The notes below the pieces were generated by a model. The model was given only the letters and a program-made list of their open reading frames with translations, had not been told where the DNA came from and made no database searches. Of a DNA stretch of 64,000 bases, positions 1 through 12,400 are shown in pieces. This DNA is from Channa striata (taxonomy: Eukaryota > Chordata > Actinopteri > Anabantiformes > Channidae), in NCBI GenBank assembly GCA_033026295.1, contig CM065175.1, positions 20,284,837 to 20,348,836 of the forward strand. Reading direction: 5' to 3'. Within the stretch, counting starts at the first letter, position 1; each line of letters opens with the position of its first letter. Made by a program: the position numbers and the translations under genes.

Positions 1-2360
1 CATTTGCCAAAACCACCTTGTGATCAAGGTTTGGGGTCTACTTTAAACCAAATCCAACAGGAAAATCCTGCAAGACAGGCTATAATTTAAAAGATACAAG
101 TAGTAATTCTCCTAGATGAATTTTCAGATTAATCAGGCAATGAGGGCACTTCCTTAAAAATTAACACTGCAATTATTGTAAACAGGCAGTGGTTCTAATG
201 AGGTGGAACCTCACATTGTCTGCCGCACTGAAGAACAAACAAACAAAGTGTAATTCTATCTAATCCTGCAATGTTAACTCACAGTTGAACATCTGCTGCA
301 AAGTCCTGAACTACATAAAGACCAGGATTGGTATGGTGTGTGTACGTGTTAATTACCCAAGGTGGGGCTTGGTGTGGGACCATGATTGAGCTTTTTTATG
401 CAAAGGATCTGAGATTAAGCTGTTTATATTGGGGTCCACTGTAAATTTTGTCCAGAATGTGTCTGGAAGCCAAGTGAGGCAGAGAAAGACATCAGAGGAG
501 TGATGGACAAAAGCAGGACTGTTGCTGAGACAAAGAGGGGCTCGGTCATGGCTGAAGGGTGCTTCATTCAGATGTATGCCTCTATTGTCCACCTGCACAA
601 AGGCCAGTGTACCCTGGGAGTTATTTTCCTTGACACGCGGCCACTAATTTTAGGGCTGAGGTCGCTTACATTGCTATAACGGCTACGCATCCATCACTGA
701 CACGCGTCTTTAACTTCTTTTAGTGACAGAGTGGGAAATAGGTCATTAGTTATGCATTTGTTGTGGTCAAAATGAGACTAGTTATAGTGTAAGGTTTTTG
801 CTGAAGTCAAACAGTGAATGTTGCAACTTTTCCCACTTAATTTGAGCCCTTAAAGTATCTGGCGCAATAATCAGCTTCTTTCACAACAAGGAGGCACAAG
901 GTTGTAGACACTGGATTGTATTTTTAAGAAACATGCGGTGACAGTTGGCATTAGACCTGACACCACCCACTTTTTTTCTGAATTATTTGAAATCTCAATA
1001 ACTACTGGAGCACCAAACTGTACATTTCTTTCTCCAGTTAAACTCATGTTTGGTTTGTGAAATGACTAATCGGCTTCCTGTGTATAGTCAAACAATATTT
1101 CGGTTACAACTGTTCCGCAGTGCAGTTTTATCTCTAGATGCATCATCATGAGCAGAAAGCACATCAGGAGAACAGAAACGAGTAAGAGATGCATGTGAGA
1201 ACACGCAAGAAACTGTGAATGGCAGACTATATATAGAAACTAAAGGTAAACCTTTTCATAATTACTCTGTAATAGACCGATGTCTTCTCATTTGGAGGCC
1301 TTAAGGAGAGAGGACATGGTGGTTTGTGGACAAGGAAATGTCCCTAAAATAAAACCTGAGGTCCCCTTTGTTCTTTAAAGGCAGTTTAAAACATTGCCAC
1401 ACACACGGAGGGGGTTGAGCAGACGGCACAGAGCCTCACTTTATGACAGGAACTCTGAGGTGAATGAGCAGCTTAGTGGGGACTCCTCTCATTCACATGC
1501 TAAGCCTTTATCTTATCAGACAACACTCACGTGAGAAGAGGGAGAGCAGCACCCCCACTGCCGCGACTCTACCTCCCACTTCACCATCACCACTTCTAAA
1601 GGTGGATGAAGGTTGTGATTAAACCTGGATGAACTCAGGAGCTGTGTCTTATTTAATCATTCTGAGAAATTAAACGACTAAGCTGGAAGTGAAGAATAAA
1701 ATACTGATCAGAAGAACTTCCCATTTAAACCTACAGAGGCAACACAAATCCAAACGCATCAGGCTCACAGCCCTGCTCAAGACTTAACTTGTATAAGCGG
1801 TTGTTTTGTATTCAGCCTCATGGGACAAATTTACATACATTGTGATGAGGGGTTTTAAATCTAAAAATTGTGCTCATTGTTACTTTGAGAGTGTCAAACG
1901 ATGCAATAAAAATGGCCCTTAGTGTAACATTATATTCCATACACTGATTAGAACAAATATAGAGGACAGCTGATCCATTCCATCCATTAGGATGTCAAAC
2001 AACAACAGTGTATTCATGTAGTGTATTAATATATCAGCCGGAAGCCAGGAGGGAGGCCTGCAGGTCTCCTCTGACCGGTCTCCCGCAGGCACAAACACCA
2101 CACCGCTAAAACACACATCTACACCCACTGAATATGCTTATTTAAACTTACTAAAATATCTGCTCACTGTATTTTCAATGCACTTTATATTTGTATTTAG
2201 GTTGATTCTTACTAAAACGGGGTTTAAAAAAACTAAATTTATTAGGCCACATAGGAAACCGGTGTGTTGACGTCGTTCCATTTGGCAAGAAGTTTTAACA
2301 GCAAATCATAAGTTTTTGAAGTGAACATGAACGTTGCGTTTTTGGCACTGAGCCTCCTAC
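1..2360 (-). other. lin28 intron 2 (partial)
   Basis: Sequence left of the exon 2 donor. No further Lin28 exon (second half of the cold-shock domain or CCHC knuckles) is readable in any minus-strand frame, so the intron exceeds 2.3 kb. Nothing else recognised apart from AT-rich unique-looking sequence. Confidence 0.6.
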
Positions 2361-3297
2361 CTGGTGGACGAACACATCCACCGGCTCGTCCAGGGGAACT
2401 CCTTCCCGGTTGGTCATGGACAAGAAGCCGAAGCCCATGCGGACGTTGAACCATTTGCACACGCCGACCCCGTGGAAGGACTGCGAGTCCTCCTCGGTGC
2501 TCGGTCCTTCATCCTCCTCGGTTTTACACACTCCTGCAAAGAAAACGTGTCTGTAATGTTACACAACTTCAGCTTCATACCTGCAGCTGCGGATGGAAAC
2601 AAAAAAAAAAAAAACATGCACGTTTGAGAACTGGAAACCCTCCTTCCTCCACCTCACACGTTGTTGCCCCATTAATCCCGCGAGCCTGTGCGATGAAAAC
2701 TACACGATCATTGACAAAAAGAACCGAGCAGCTTTCTGTCGGAACGACGTTACGCGCGAGCGTGGAGCTCGCACGCTGTCAGAATCCGCGCAGAGCGTTT
2801 AATGCGATAGACACACGGGCAGCACATCACGTGCGAACAATGCCTGGAAATGTGCCATCACAATCACACAGCCGGTCCATCGGAACACAACTTCATTAAC
2901 TCGTTAAAACTCAACCTGGGAAATCCTGGTTGGAGACGGAGCCCATGTCTTCAGTTCAGCCTTGAGTCCAAATTAGCACCCAAGCTACAGTATCCTTTTT
3001 TTTTTTCCTCTTTCCTAGTCCTCAAGCTGGGTAATCCTCACAGATTGCCACTTTCATGCAAAATGCTTTGAAAAGCAGAAGCTGCGCAGTGAGAGGGACA
3101 GCAGGAGAGGGAGGTAAACAAAAGGGGGCTGGCAACCTATTCCCCCTAAACAATGAGGGGTGGGGGGGTCACTTTTTGCTGAAGAAGCCCCCCTAAAAAA
3201 CCTCAAAGACAATGCAAGGAAACCCTGCCCCTTCAGAAAGCACTTTAGCCGTTCCCAGAGAGAACTCCCCAAAAGATCCCAACATACCTTCTGCCAT
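2361..3297 (-). CDS. lin28a: lin28-family RNA-binding protein, 5' part (exons 1-2)
   Basis: Two coding exons are visible. Exon 1 is 3297-3288: it reads MAE plus the first base of a Gly codon, then donor GTATGT. Exon 2 is 2533-2361, between acceptor TTTGCAG and donor GTAGGA. Joined they give 61 residues: an acidic lead (VCKTEEDEGPSTEEDSQ), then the first half of the Lin28 cold-shock domain with CKWFNVRMGFGFLSM and ending VDVFVHQ, the usual Lin28 exon boundary. Lin28 proteins bind pre-let-7 and mRNAs through this domain and two CCHC knuckles; the rest of the domain and the knuckles must lie left of position 1, so this is truncated only by the window edge. Paralogue is uncertain: the MAEG start and the NREG motif look like LIN28B, while FLSM and the HGxGxCKWFNV context look like LIN28A. 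The neighbours (human 1p genes) favour lin28a. Family assignment is secure, paralogue is not. Confidence 0.85.
2534..3287 (-). other. lin28 intron 1
   Basis: Intron between the MAE exon and the cold-shock exon, donor GTATGT and acceptor TTTGCAG. It carries a CpG-containing stretch around 2690-2830 and homopolymer runs near 2600 and 3000. No other feature seen. Confidence 0.7.
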
Positions 3298-6200
3298 GTT
3301 TGCGGGCCAGTTGACTCCCAGTGCTGCTGCCGCCGTGCCTGTCTGTCCCTACTCAACCGGGGCTTTCTCTCCCCTGCAGTGTCCAGCTCTGATGATCAGT
3401 ACAAATGACCATTTCTCATCCTACAACACCCCCTCTAAAACACACACACACACACACACTCGGTCATGTCCACGTGATCCATAAGTACAGTCCCCAAGGA
3501 TAGATTAGATTGTGTGATGGAAGGGTCCAAACCTGAGAAGTGACATATAAAAAAATGCAAAAGCTTGATATCAGTCCTCTGTTGACCAAATGTGACCTCA
3601 AGAGTTTAGATTCACTGTAATTTGGTCCAGAAACACGACCAGTTGCTTTATTTTCAGGAATGAGTTCACTTTGGTGAATTTTGCCACTAAAATGAAAGAG
3701 ACACGTGAACAGTTTCTTTAAAGTGCTGCGCGTTTTCTTCTGTTCTGTGCGCATCTGTCCCCGCGTGACGGTTGAGCAGCTGTTGTCTTAAACCTGCAGA
3801 GAAACCGTTTGAGCGGTGATGCAGATGAACCGTGGAAGAGGAAGGCGTCTTCCTCTGTCTGTGCAGTTTAAAGTGAGTCAGACCCGCGTTAAAGTCACAA
3901 AAAAACGAAAGCGGACTTGATCTAAAGAGGGTTTGTAAAAACAGGCCACGGAAACAAGGTGGCAACACGACGCCAAGCCGAGCTGTTCAAACGAACGCGC
4001 GGATCGATAGTGATTGATCACATCACGTTAAGACGTTGACTCGTGTCCTTGTGGAGTGATGGATGAATCCACGACAGAGGGAAGCGAGCCAGAGCGAAAG
4101 GCTTTAAAGCCCAAATTACTACGAAAAAATTACAGTCCGAAGAATCGAAGATTATAAGAGAAATAATTTGCTATGCATAAAAACAAAGGTAGAAATTTCA
4201 ACTGGAATTAAAGAATAAAAATAAGCTACTAAATTTTTTTTGCTATAATAGTTACATATATATATATATAATACAGATGAAAATGAATCGAATTCTAAAC
4301 TAACTAGGATAAAAATGATATTCAATAAATTAAATTAATTAAAACGTATGTTCTGCGTGGTTTAGACTAACAACCAGCCTGTGTGACAAAGAATTTGTTT
4401 TAGCTGAATTAGTAAAATTTGTCTCACTTAAAAGTTCTTGATCGTTTTTTATTGTTATGAATGGAAGCTCCAGTGTAGATGAAGGATTCTTCAAAGGTGA
4501 CTTGTCGATATCATCGCCACACAACGACCTCTTGTGGACTCAGCAAACGCGCAAATTTGCGAACATTAACACACACAATCAAATCTATAACAGCACACAG
4601 CAGACAAAACTAATTAGCATAAGAGTGCGTTCAAAATTCAACAATATGAAGTTGTTGATTTCAAGGGAAAAAATATTAGTTAGAGCCTAACAAAAAACAT
4701 GTTTCAAACAGGTGTATTTTTCGAAAAAGATCATTTTGATACTAAATCAAACATACACCTAAAGCCTGAAATTGCTGAACACACGCAAGAAACATTTAAT
4801 ATAGTAAGCGAAATACCATCATAACTATATTTAAATTATAATCTAACCATTATTCCTTTTTTAAAGTCATTGGCAATTTAATTTAGTGGTAAATTCTTTT
4901 ATAAATTTTAATTGATTGGACATTTTATTTTTAAAGGATGAAATGGGAAAATTACAAGAGATTTATAGGAGGCTTTTATTTGTGCGTTTTTTAATCTGCA
5001 AAATTAATCTTTACAGTCTCATAATCTAATTCTTGTCTGTTTGAAGCTATAAAGTAATTCTTCACAGTATTTATATAGTTACGTTTATTATATTCTGACG
5101 CTTTCATGTCGTTTTATAACACGAAATCCTCTGTTTTATTCAATCGGGGGTGAAAAGCAAAGCACCTATTTTGTGGGGGGGCAGGTGGAGGGAGGCTGCA
5201 CTAATGACCATGACCATTAAAAACTGCTCCACGCGTTTTTTATTGGCTACTGCCCTTCAAGAGCCTTTTTATTTACAGTAATAGTCGTTTTCCCTCCGAC
5301 TCCTGTCGATTTAATAAGGTCGGGTCGCAATTTCAGACTATAACTTTGGCAACTCCTGAAGCTCATTATGCAAGTGGCCTTACAAAAGCTAATTTATGTG
5401 TCCATTTACTTTTGGCAGCCTGCACATTGGACATCGAAGCTCGCAGTCAGTTTGACTGTAAACGTTTTGAACAATACTTGAAAAAGAGAGATTAATTTTA
5501 TATTCAACAAAAAATAACTTAAAGCGCTTTTGCGCATCAGTCACTTAACTAAGGGGAGAGTCGACTTAAGCGTCAGCAAATCGCATAATTTCCGGCAGTA
5601 CCTGAAAGCATCACAGTGAAGTTATCGTGCGCTCCATAAATTAGCCACTAGATGTCGGTATGAATTTCAGGGCAGGACGAGAAGACACAGTCCGTCAATC
5701 ACTGGAATTTGAACTTTAAATACAGATCGATGACAATTTATATCGCAAGTATTAAACAATCAAACTGCGATCAGCCCTGCTGACGTCGCGTTTGACATAA
5801 TAGTGATAGTATATCATCAATTCCGTCTTTTGCATGAAACAACACGTTAGATTTTCTGCCTGCGCAATGATCTGCAGCCACGCACAAACGGGCAAAGCTG
5901 AGATCAGATGCGTCCGGTCTGTTAGATCATAAAAAAAGAAACCAACCAACCACAGAGGCTGGAAGATCCTTCTGACATCACCGGAGACGCCGGTCATCTG
6001 CCCGGTGTCAGGTGGACAGATCAGCATCGGGAGCGAAGCAGCTGACACGGACAGTTTGGCGACACAACCAACTGTCCGCGGTCTCAGGAGCCGGACGGTC
6101 TCTGCTCGGCTGGTCCCGTCGTTCGGAGTTTGGGAAGTGATGCCTCGCAGGCGGCGGAACCCAGATCGGCAGAATGCGAAACATGGAGCTGCAGAGGAAA

Positions 6201-6425
6201 GTTGAAAATCCCCGAGCCGAGGGCGAGCGGTGGTCCGCAGGGGCTGGACTGCCAGCACGGAGCCACTCTGTGGGGATGGATTCACAAGGATGCATCGTTC
6301 CGGCTGCCGTGCGGGACGCTTGGAGTAGCTCGTAGCTTGGGAGCCGAAAAAGAACCCACGGAGGTTTCTCTGCGCTCCCGGTTCCGGTCACGCAGTTTTT
6401 GCAGCTTCTGCCGCTTCAGCCGGAC
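3298..6425. promoter_or_regulatory. lin28-maneal head-to-head intergenic region
   Basis: About 3.1 kb separates the divergent start codons of lin28 (minus) and maneal (plus). It holds a short (CA)n near 3438-3461, a (TA)n near 4256-4272, a very AT-rich stretch 4140-5130, and a complex stretch about 5150-5640 rich in homeodomain-type TAAT/TTTAT cores. CpG density rises from about 5980 into the maneal 5'UTR, marking its probable promoter; a TGACGTCG half-CRE sits near 5781. Long open frames here, for example minus 5752-6285, lack conserved motifs and look fortuitous. Confidence 0.5.
5980..6425 (+). promoter_or_regulatory. maneal: maneal CpG-rich promoter and 5'UTR
   Basis: Clear local rise in G+C and CpG compared with the AT-rich sequence to the left, running without a break into coding exon 1. 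No TATA box at an obvious position. The transcription start cannot be fixed from sequence. Confidence 0.5.
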
Positions 6426-9400
6426 ATGGCGAGGCTCCGGAGGAAGGCTTGCATTGCTCTGTTTCTCTTTACGCTATTCGTCTTTGGGACCATGATGGGA
6501 CTGAGGACCCTGAAGCCCAGTGATGGTTTCTCGGATCTGGCTCCCGGCTTGGAGCTGCTTCCGATGACGGGGGGGAAGATGGACCGGCGCTCCGTGTCCC
6601 GTGACGCCACGGCTTCCCCGGGTCAGGCTCGTCCCGCTGGCAGCAACACCAAAGCAATTCTGTCCAACGCCGGCCCCGAGGGGACTATTTTTTATGATGT
6701 TCATATTTTCTACTACATCTGGTACGGGAACCCACACATGGACGGGAAGTACATTCACTGGGACCACATCCTGGTGCCACACTGGGACCCCAAGATCGCG
6801 TCCAGCTACCCGAGAGGGAGACACATGCCGCCTGAAGACATCGCCTCCAGTTTCTACCCCGAACTCAGTCCGTACAGCTCGAGAGACCCGGACGTGTTGG
6901 AGTCCCACATGGAGCAGATCGGAGCATCTGCTGCAGGTACAGTTCTGAGATGCAGAGTGCTGCTCTCTGGATTTTGGGAGAGAGTTTTCAGAAACAGCTG
7001 AGTGCAGCTTTTTGTGCTCAGCAGCTGCACACAAATCAGTTTTTTATTAAGCCTCCTCATTTTTTCCCTCATGACGGGAACTAAACATCTTCAGCACCAC
7101 AGATCCGGTGGACAGCTCCACACACGCTCAGCTGAACGTCCCCCCCCTGAAAATGCAGCACATTCTGCAGGACACAGTCCCAGTGAAAACCACAGTCACC
7201 AGGAGATCAGCACGGGGCTAAAGTTGAATGAAATCCCGTTTCTGAGTCTGTACTGAGGCGTCACATCTTAGTGGGGTTCAGTTTCATCCACGTTGCATGT
7301 CCTGCTAGGAGCACGATGATGTGCTCGAAACTGGCTGTTGGGGTATTAGTCCATAGGAGCAGCCCAGCAGACCACATTTAAATCTTCAAATCAACTTTAC
7401 ATCACAGATAAAAAGAAACCTCAATAAAAACAGTTACATTTCGGTTTAGACTTTGCAAACATGGGATGTGTAAATTAACAATATTAATACACTATAACAT
7501 TTTTGCTAAAAGTCTGTAAATATTTGTTTATATGTTCATTTTTTTGGCTTGTGTCATTGAAATTAAAATGTCTTTTTCGAGACACAAGAGTAAAACATTT
7601 AAAAACAACTAAAATATAAGAGACAACACTTTCACTTATGATCATTGTGAGAACTTTCAAACGTATCTGTTTATGACATATTTACAGATGTAGCATGTTA
7701 GCCTCTTAAAACATTTGATCGCTTCCCTAAAAGACAGCGCAGCCTGAGGCCTGGTGTCAAGTAACAGCTGTGTGTGTTCCGCCATCAGCAGCCGACACAT
7801 GATAGGCCCTGATGCCTCTGTCCTACATCTCAATAGGTTATTGTACACCCTGCGAAATGATGAGCCGGCTATCAAACCCTTGGCAACGTTACCGTCCGGA
7901 CAGGTGCTCCACAGGACGACCATCTTAGTTAAAGCCATCCATTTTTTTTACATTGCAGCCAGCCAAACTTTAAAAGGTTCCAACTTTGCTCGAGGACTCA
8001 ATCCCTGGCACTTTACAGGCCGTGGCTATATCCTTAATACACAAATATGTGGTTAGGCATTGTTATCCAATAATCCCCGTAGCTCCGCAGCACACAGACG
8101 TGACTTTAATGAATTAGCTTTGAGTGCACATCCAATGTGCCAGATCCTTTCCAGTTCCAGCCTCTGCTGTGACCAATATAAAGCCAGCTTCCAAGCATGA
8201 ACAAGCATTTCTCTAATGGAATTTATGAGCTGTCACACGCTCAAACTGAGCAGAGAGATTGCTGTTAAAACAAGATATAATAAATAGTCCAAAGATGACA
8301 GATGCATATGCATCAGTTGGCTGCAGATATGGGTAATGGGCAGGTAGGTATTTACATAAAAACCACGAAGCCTCCTCTGCACAGCCACGGATGGATTACT
8401 GAGCTGAAGTAGAAGGAGGCAGAGATGAAATTACTGCAGAAAGATGAGAAAAGATAACAGAATATATTTACTACAAAGTTTATATTATGAGTTATGAAAA
8501 ACACTGTAGTCGCTGTTCATCTGTCGTGGTGTCTTGGAGTTAGGAGGCTTTTCCGTGTCTATGCCTGAGCACCTACTTCCCCACAAACTGTACCTGTAAA
8601 AAAAAAAGCAGAGTAATTACCCTAATGAATTACCAGGGCAGAAATTTTACAGCACGTTCAATAAAAGTGCAGCTAACTGTAATTGTTCAGCGGCCTCCAG
8701 TGTGTCTGTTGCATTGTGTTAAGGGCTGCACGAAAACCCCAGTGTGGATTATTGAAAGCAAGTTTTTCAGCACCCGGTTTTCTCCCTGTGTTGTCAGCAT
8801 TTCTTACGTAAGCACAAGCAAAGTCACACCTGACTTCAACAAAACTTAAGATAACATTTTTTAAGCTTCATATGCATTTTAGGTATTGATATTAGGTATT
8901 AACCAGTGTCGTTACTCCAGACGGGATGATCACACTGGCGTATTTCTCTCTGTCTCCAGGGGTTCTGGTCCTGTCTTGGTATCCTCCTGGCCTGGCAGAC
9001 GACAACGGGGAACCTGCTGAAGATTTAGTACCAGCCGTACTAGATGCTGCATATAGACACAACCTCAAGGTAAACGTTCATTAGCATTAGCACGTTTTGT
9101 GTGTGTGAGTGAGAGACAGAGACCGGAAACAAGCCGGCTATAAGTCCAGTGCCCAAAGAACAGCTTGGAACAGGAAATTGTTTTTGATTTTTTTAATTTG
9201 TGATTTGTCAATTTTAAGTCTTTTGACAGAAAAGCTGTTTTTTGACCAATAATGCTGAAATTCACTTTGCCGTATGAGTTTAAAACTCAAAATATAATCC
9301 TGACATTTAAATCAACAGTTTTCTATAAATGTTTGAAAGGATAAAGCAGACTGCTGCATGCATTTTATTAGCAGCCTTATAGTGATGGAAGATAATCTAT

Positions 9401-12400
9401 TTCATAAGTAGATTCTGAATGTGGAGCAATAAATAATATTTTATGAACTGATCATATTTTTATTAACGTAAAATAAAACAACTAGCAACTTCAGATTTTA
9501 TCCCTCGTGCCCTCTTCAAAGTTACTAACCCCTGGACACCTTGTGGCAAAAATGTACACACAAAAAAAACTGATGTAAAATCATGATACATCAATATTTT
9601 CTTTTGCTTTTTTATAAATCACGTAAACATCTTCAGAACTTCTCAAAACTATATAACAAATATTAAATTATTTTCAGGATTTTAAACCTTTAAATGCCAG
9701 TTTGCTTATTTGAATCATTACTTATTTATTTAAAAAAACAGAAAAACTTGGTGGTGATTAGAGTCTTGGATATGTCAAAGATTAGCAACAAAACTCATTT
9801 GATTTCATTAGTATTTTTATGTATTACCGTACTCCCTCTGGATGCCCTTGTGGTCAAAAATGCCTCACTGACTTCCATTAAAAGCAGATTTTATAAACTC
9901 ACTGCCATTACACTTTACAACCATGCATTCTGTAATGTCAGCATTTCAGTTAGAAGAAAATGACATTTTTACTGTACTCCACCAAATTTTCCCATTTTAG
10001 GCCAATGCATGAAATTCTTGTAATTTTGCCTTTTATGTTATGGAAGCATGTGACAACCAGGGGGGGCACAAAAGTGATTTGATAAAGTGCTGTATATTGT
10101 CATTACAATAAGCTAATTGTGTGATACCAGCTTGTTAAACTGAAGTGTCAAATGTCTGAACACTTATCTATTCTATTCATTGCATATTATATATGGTTGA
10201 TTTAATATATTATTATTATTATTGTCTACTTTGGGATCTCCTTGATGCCTTAAGGGATTTTATTTTCCATAGTAGGAATGAGGTTTAGGCTTAAAGTGGG
10301 AATATGATTCTGTCCATTATCTTTCCACCAGTTTAACTCACTCTAACAGCGCAGTGACAGAAAAGCTATAAGATGATTATTGATGCTTCACAGGGTTGAA
10401 CCAGGAGCTTAACACCACTCATTAACTTAACACACCAGCCATCTCCAAGCAGCCGTTGTGCTCCGGTGTGTTATCTGTGAAAGATGCAGCTTTCTTGTGG
10501 TCCGTGGAGAGTAGGATTGAGAGCTGCTGAAGCTCAACATATTCTGCCGTGTCTTTATGAAGCTGTTTCTGCTACTCAGGGATGTGACTCAGGATGTTTG
10601 CAGCCGCAGTGACATCATCAGCATTAGTGCAGAAAACGGGTCAAAGAGCTGCTGCTGCTGCCGGATCAGTTGTTTAGTGGGGACTGAACAAGCTTGGGAG
10701 CACATTGACAGGGTGGAGAAGTGAGGGGGTTAGCAAAACCAAATGACCAATTGCCAATTAGGTTGGAAAATGGCACGTTGGTGGAAACAAGGTTGGTCCG
10801 TCTGACTCCTGTCACTGTATCAACAGCTTATTAAACTTTAACAGGGCATGCTCGCTCGTAATGTGATACAGTTCCCATCAGATGCTCCACAGATAGAGAG
10901 CGAGGGAGAATAAATGAAGGCAGCGGGAGAAAGAAAAATGCAGTTATGACACTATGTTTGATGACATGGATATATTTTTATTTTTACACACTGATTCGAG
11001 TTGAATCAGAGTTTGAGGTGCTTTTGCTAGACCAGAATGAGAGATTCATGTGCTTATGTTCTGAACAATAGCTACACGGGGGCCGTTCTTTCTGCATGCA
11101 ACTTGGAATGACATAAGACAGGCTGTTAACTGTTTTTCTATGTTATAGCGTTCCCATGGCATTAATAATGCACCAGGAGAAAGAATGTAAATTATTTCAC
11201 GTTTGAAAGAATCACCTTTATACTGAGTATTTGTGCTGTAGTCAGCAGGTAAACATTTAACTGCCTGTAGATTTCTGACAGGCTGTGGCCTTTCTGTGTG
11301 GAGTTTGAATGTTCTCCCTCGTGCTTGTGTGTTTCCTCGGAGTAATTCCGGTTTTCTCCCACAGTCTAAAGCCTGTGAATCGTAAGTGTGAATGTACGAG
11401 TGAATGGTTGATGAACGGTCCCTGGGATAGACTGGCGACCTGTCCGAGGTTTACCCCGCCTCCCCCTCAGCTGGGATAGGCTCCAGCCTCGTGTAACAAG
11501 TCGTATTCCCAACTTGCTGAAGTTATCACCAAGGTTAATTACCGCACGAGGCAACGTTACTGTAAGGAGAGTCATTGGCACTCATCATTACAGTGTTTGT
11601 GTCCTGATGTGAAGATGGATGATTTATTATCCAGCGGCGATGTGACACACATTGGCCTTGTCTCTGCAAGCAGCTTGGATGAGACAGGCCAGCCTGTCAC
11701 ATCTGATATTACAGTTGTTTCTACTGCTGTTTGGCTCCAGGCACAGAAACACTGCGTCTCCACGATGGCAGCACAACACAAACAGCGGGATTAGACATGC
11801 AACGCTGAGCTGATGAGGTTCTGCACGTAATGCTGTGAGGAAAAAAGTTAATACTTCAGTTGTGGAATGATGGAAAAACTGACGGGATTTTTGCAATTAA
11901 ACAATTTCCAAATTTTGCTGAAATTGAAAGAAAACCACTTATATTCATGTCTTAAAAAATACACTTAAAACATTACAACCACAACAGAGCAGAAAAGTGT
12001 TCAGCACAAAATAAAATCATGTGAACAGCAGCAGGTCGAGTATTTCCAGGCATCCGCTTCCAGTTCCCCTGGTTTTTGATGAACTCCTCCCACTCCCTCG
12101 GTACAGAAGGACGTTCATCTTTGGAGCGCTCCTTGCATAATTTCAGCAAAATGCTGACAAGGTAAAGCACTTTGGCTCCGATGACTTGGAAATCTAATGC
12201 TAATTTTCCTAAGCAACAACCTATAATAATTTCTTTGCTCTTTTCCACAAAAAATGGAGGGTGGGAAGCCCGAGTGAGGAAGACAGATGGCTCCACGGGA
12301 GCAATGGTAACAGCCAGAAGTGTATCAGGAAACACACATATCTGCAGTTGCACTGTAGCACCGCAGTGGCTCTGGCCAATGGGATGTTGCCTTGAGAGAA

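Noticed and set aside
2364..2627. Plus-strand 87-aa frame at the lin28 exon
   Set aside because: Antisense shadow of the cold-shock exon; the minus-strand reading is the conserved one.
3212..3484. Plus-strand frame with an Ala-rich segment near the lin28 start
   Set aside because: It overlaps the lin28 start exon antisense and runs into a (CA)n microsatellite.
5752..6391. Minus-strand open frames of 177 and 127 aa upstream of maneal
   Set aside because: They lie antisense to a CpG-rich promoter and 5'UTR, overlap each other in different frames and show no family motif; GC-rich DNA has few stop codons by chance.
11973..12353. Minus-strand 126-aa open frame in maneal intron 2
   Set aside because: No known motif, and other frames in the same stretch are equally open.
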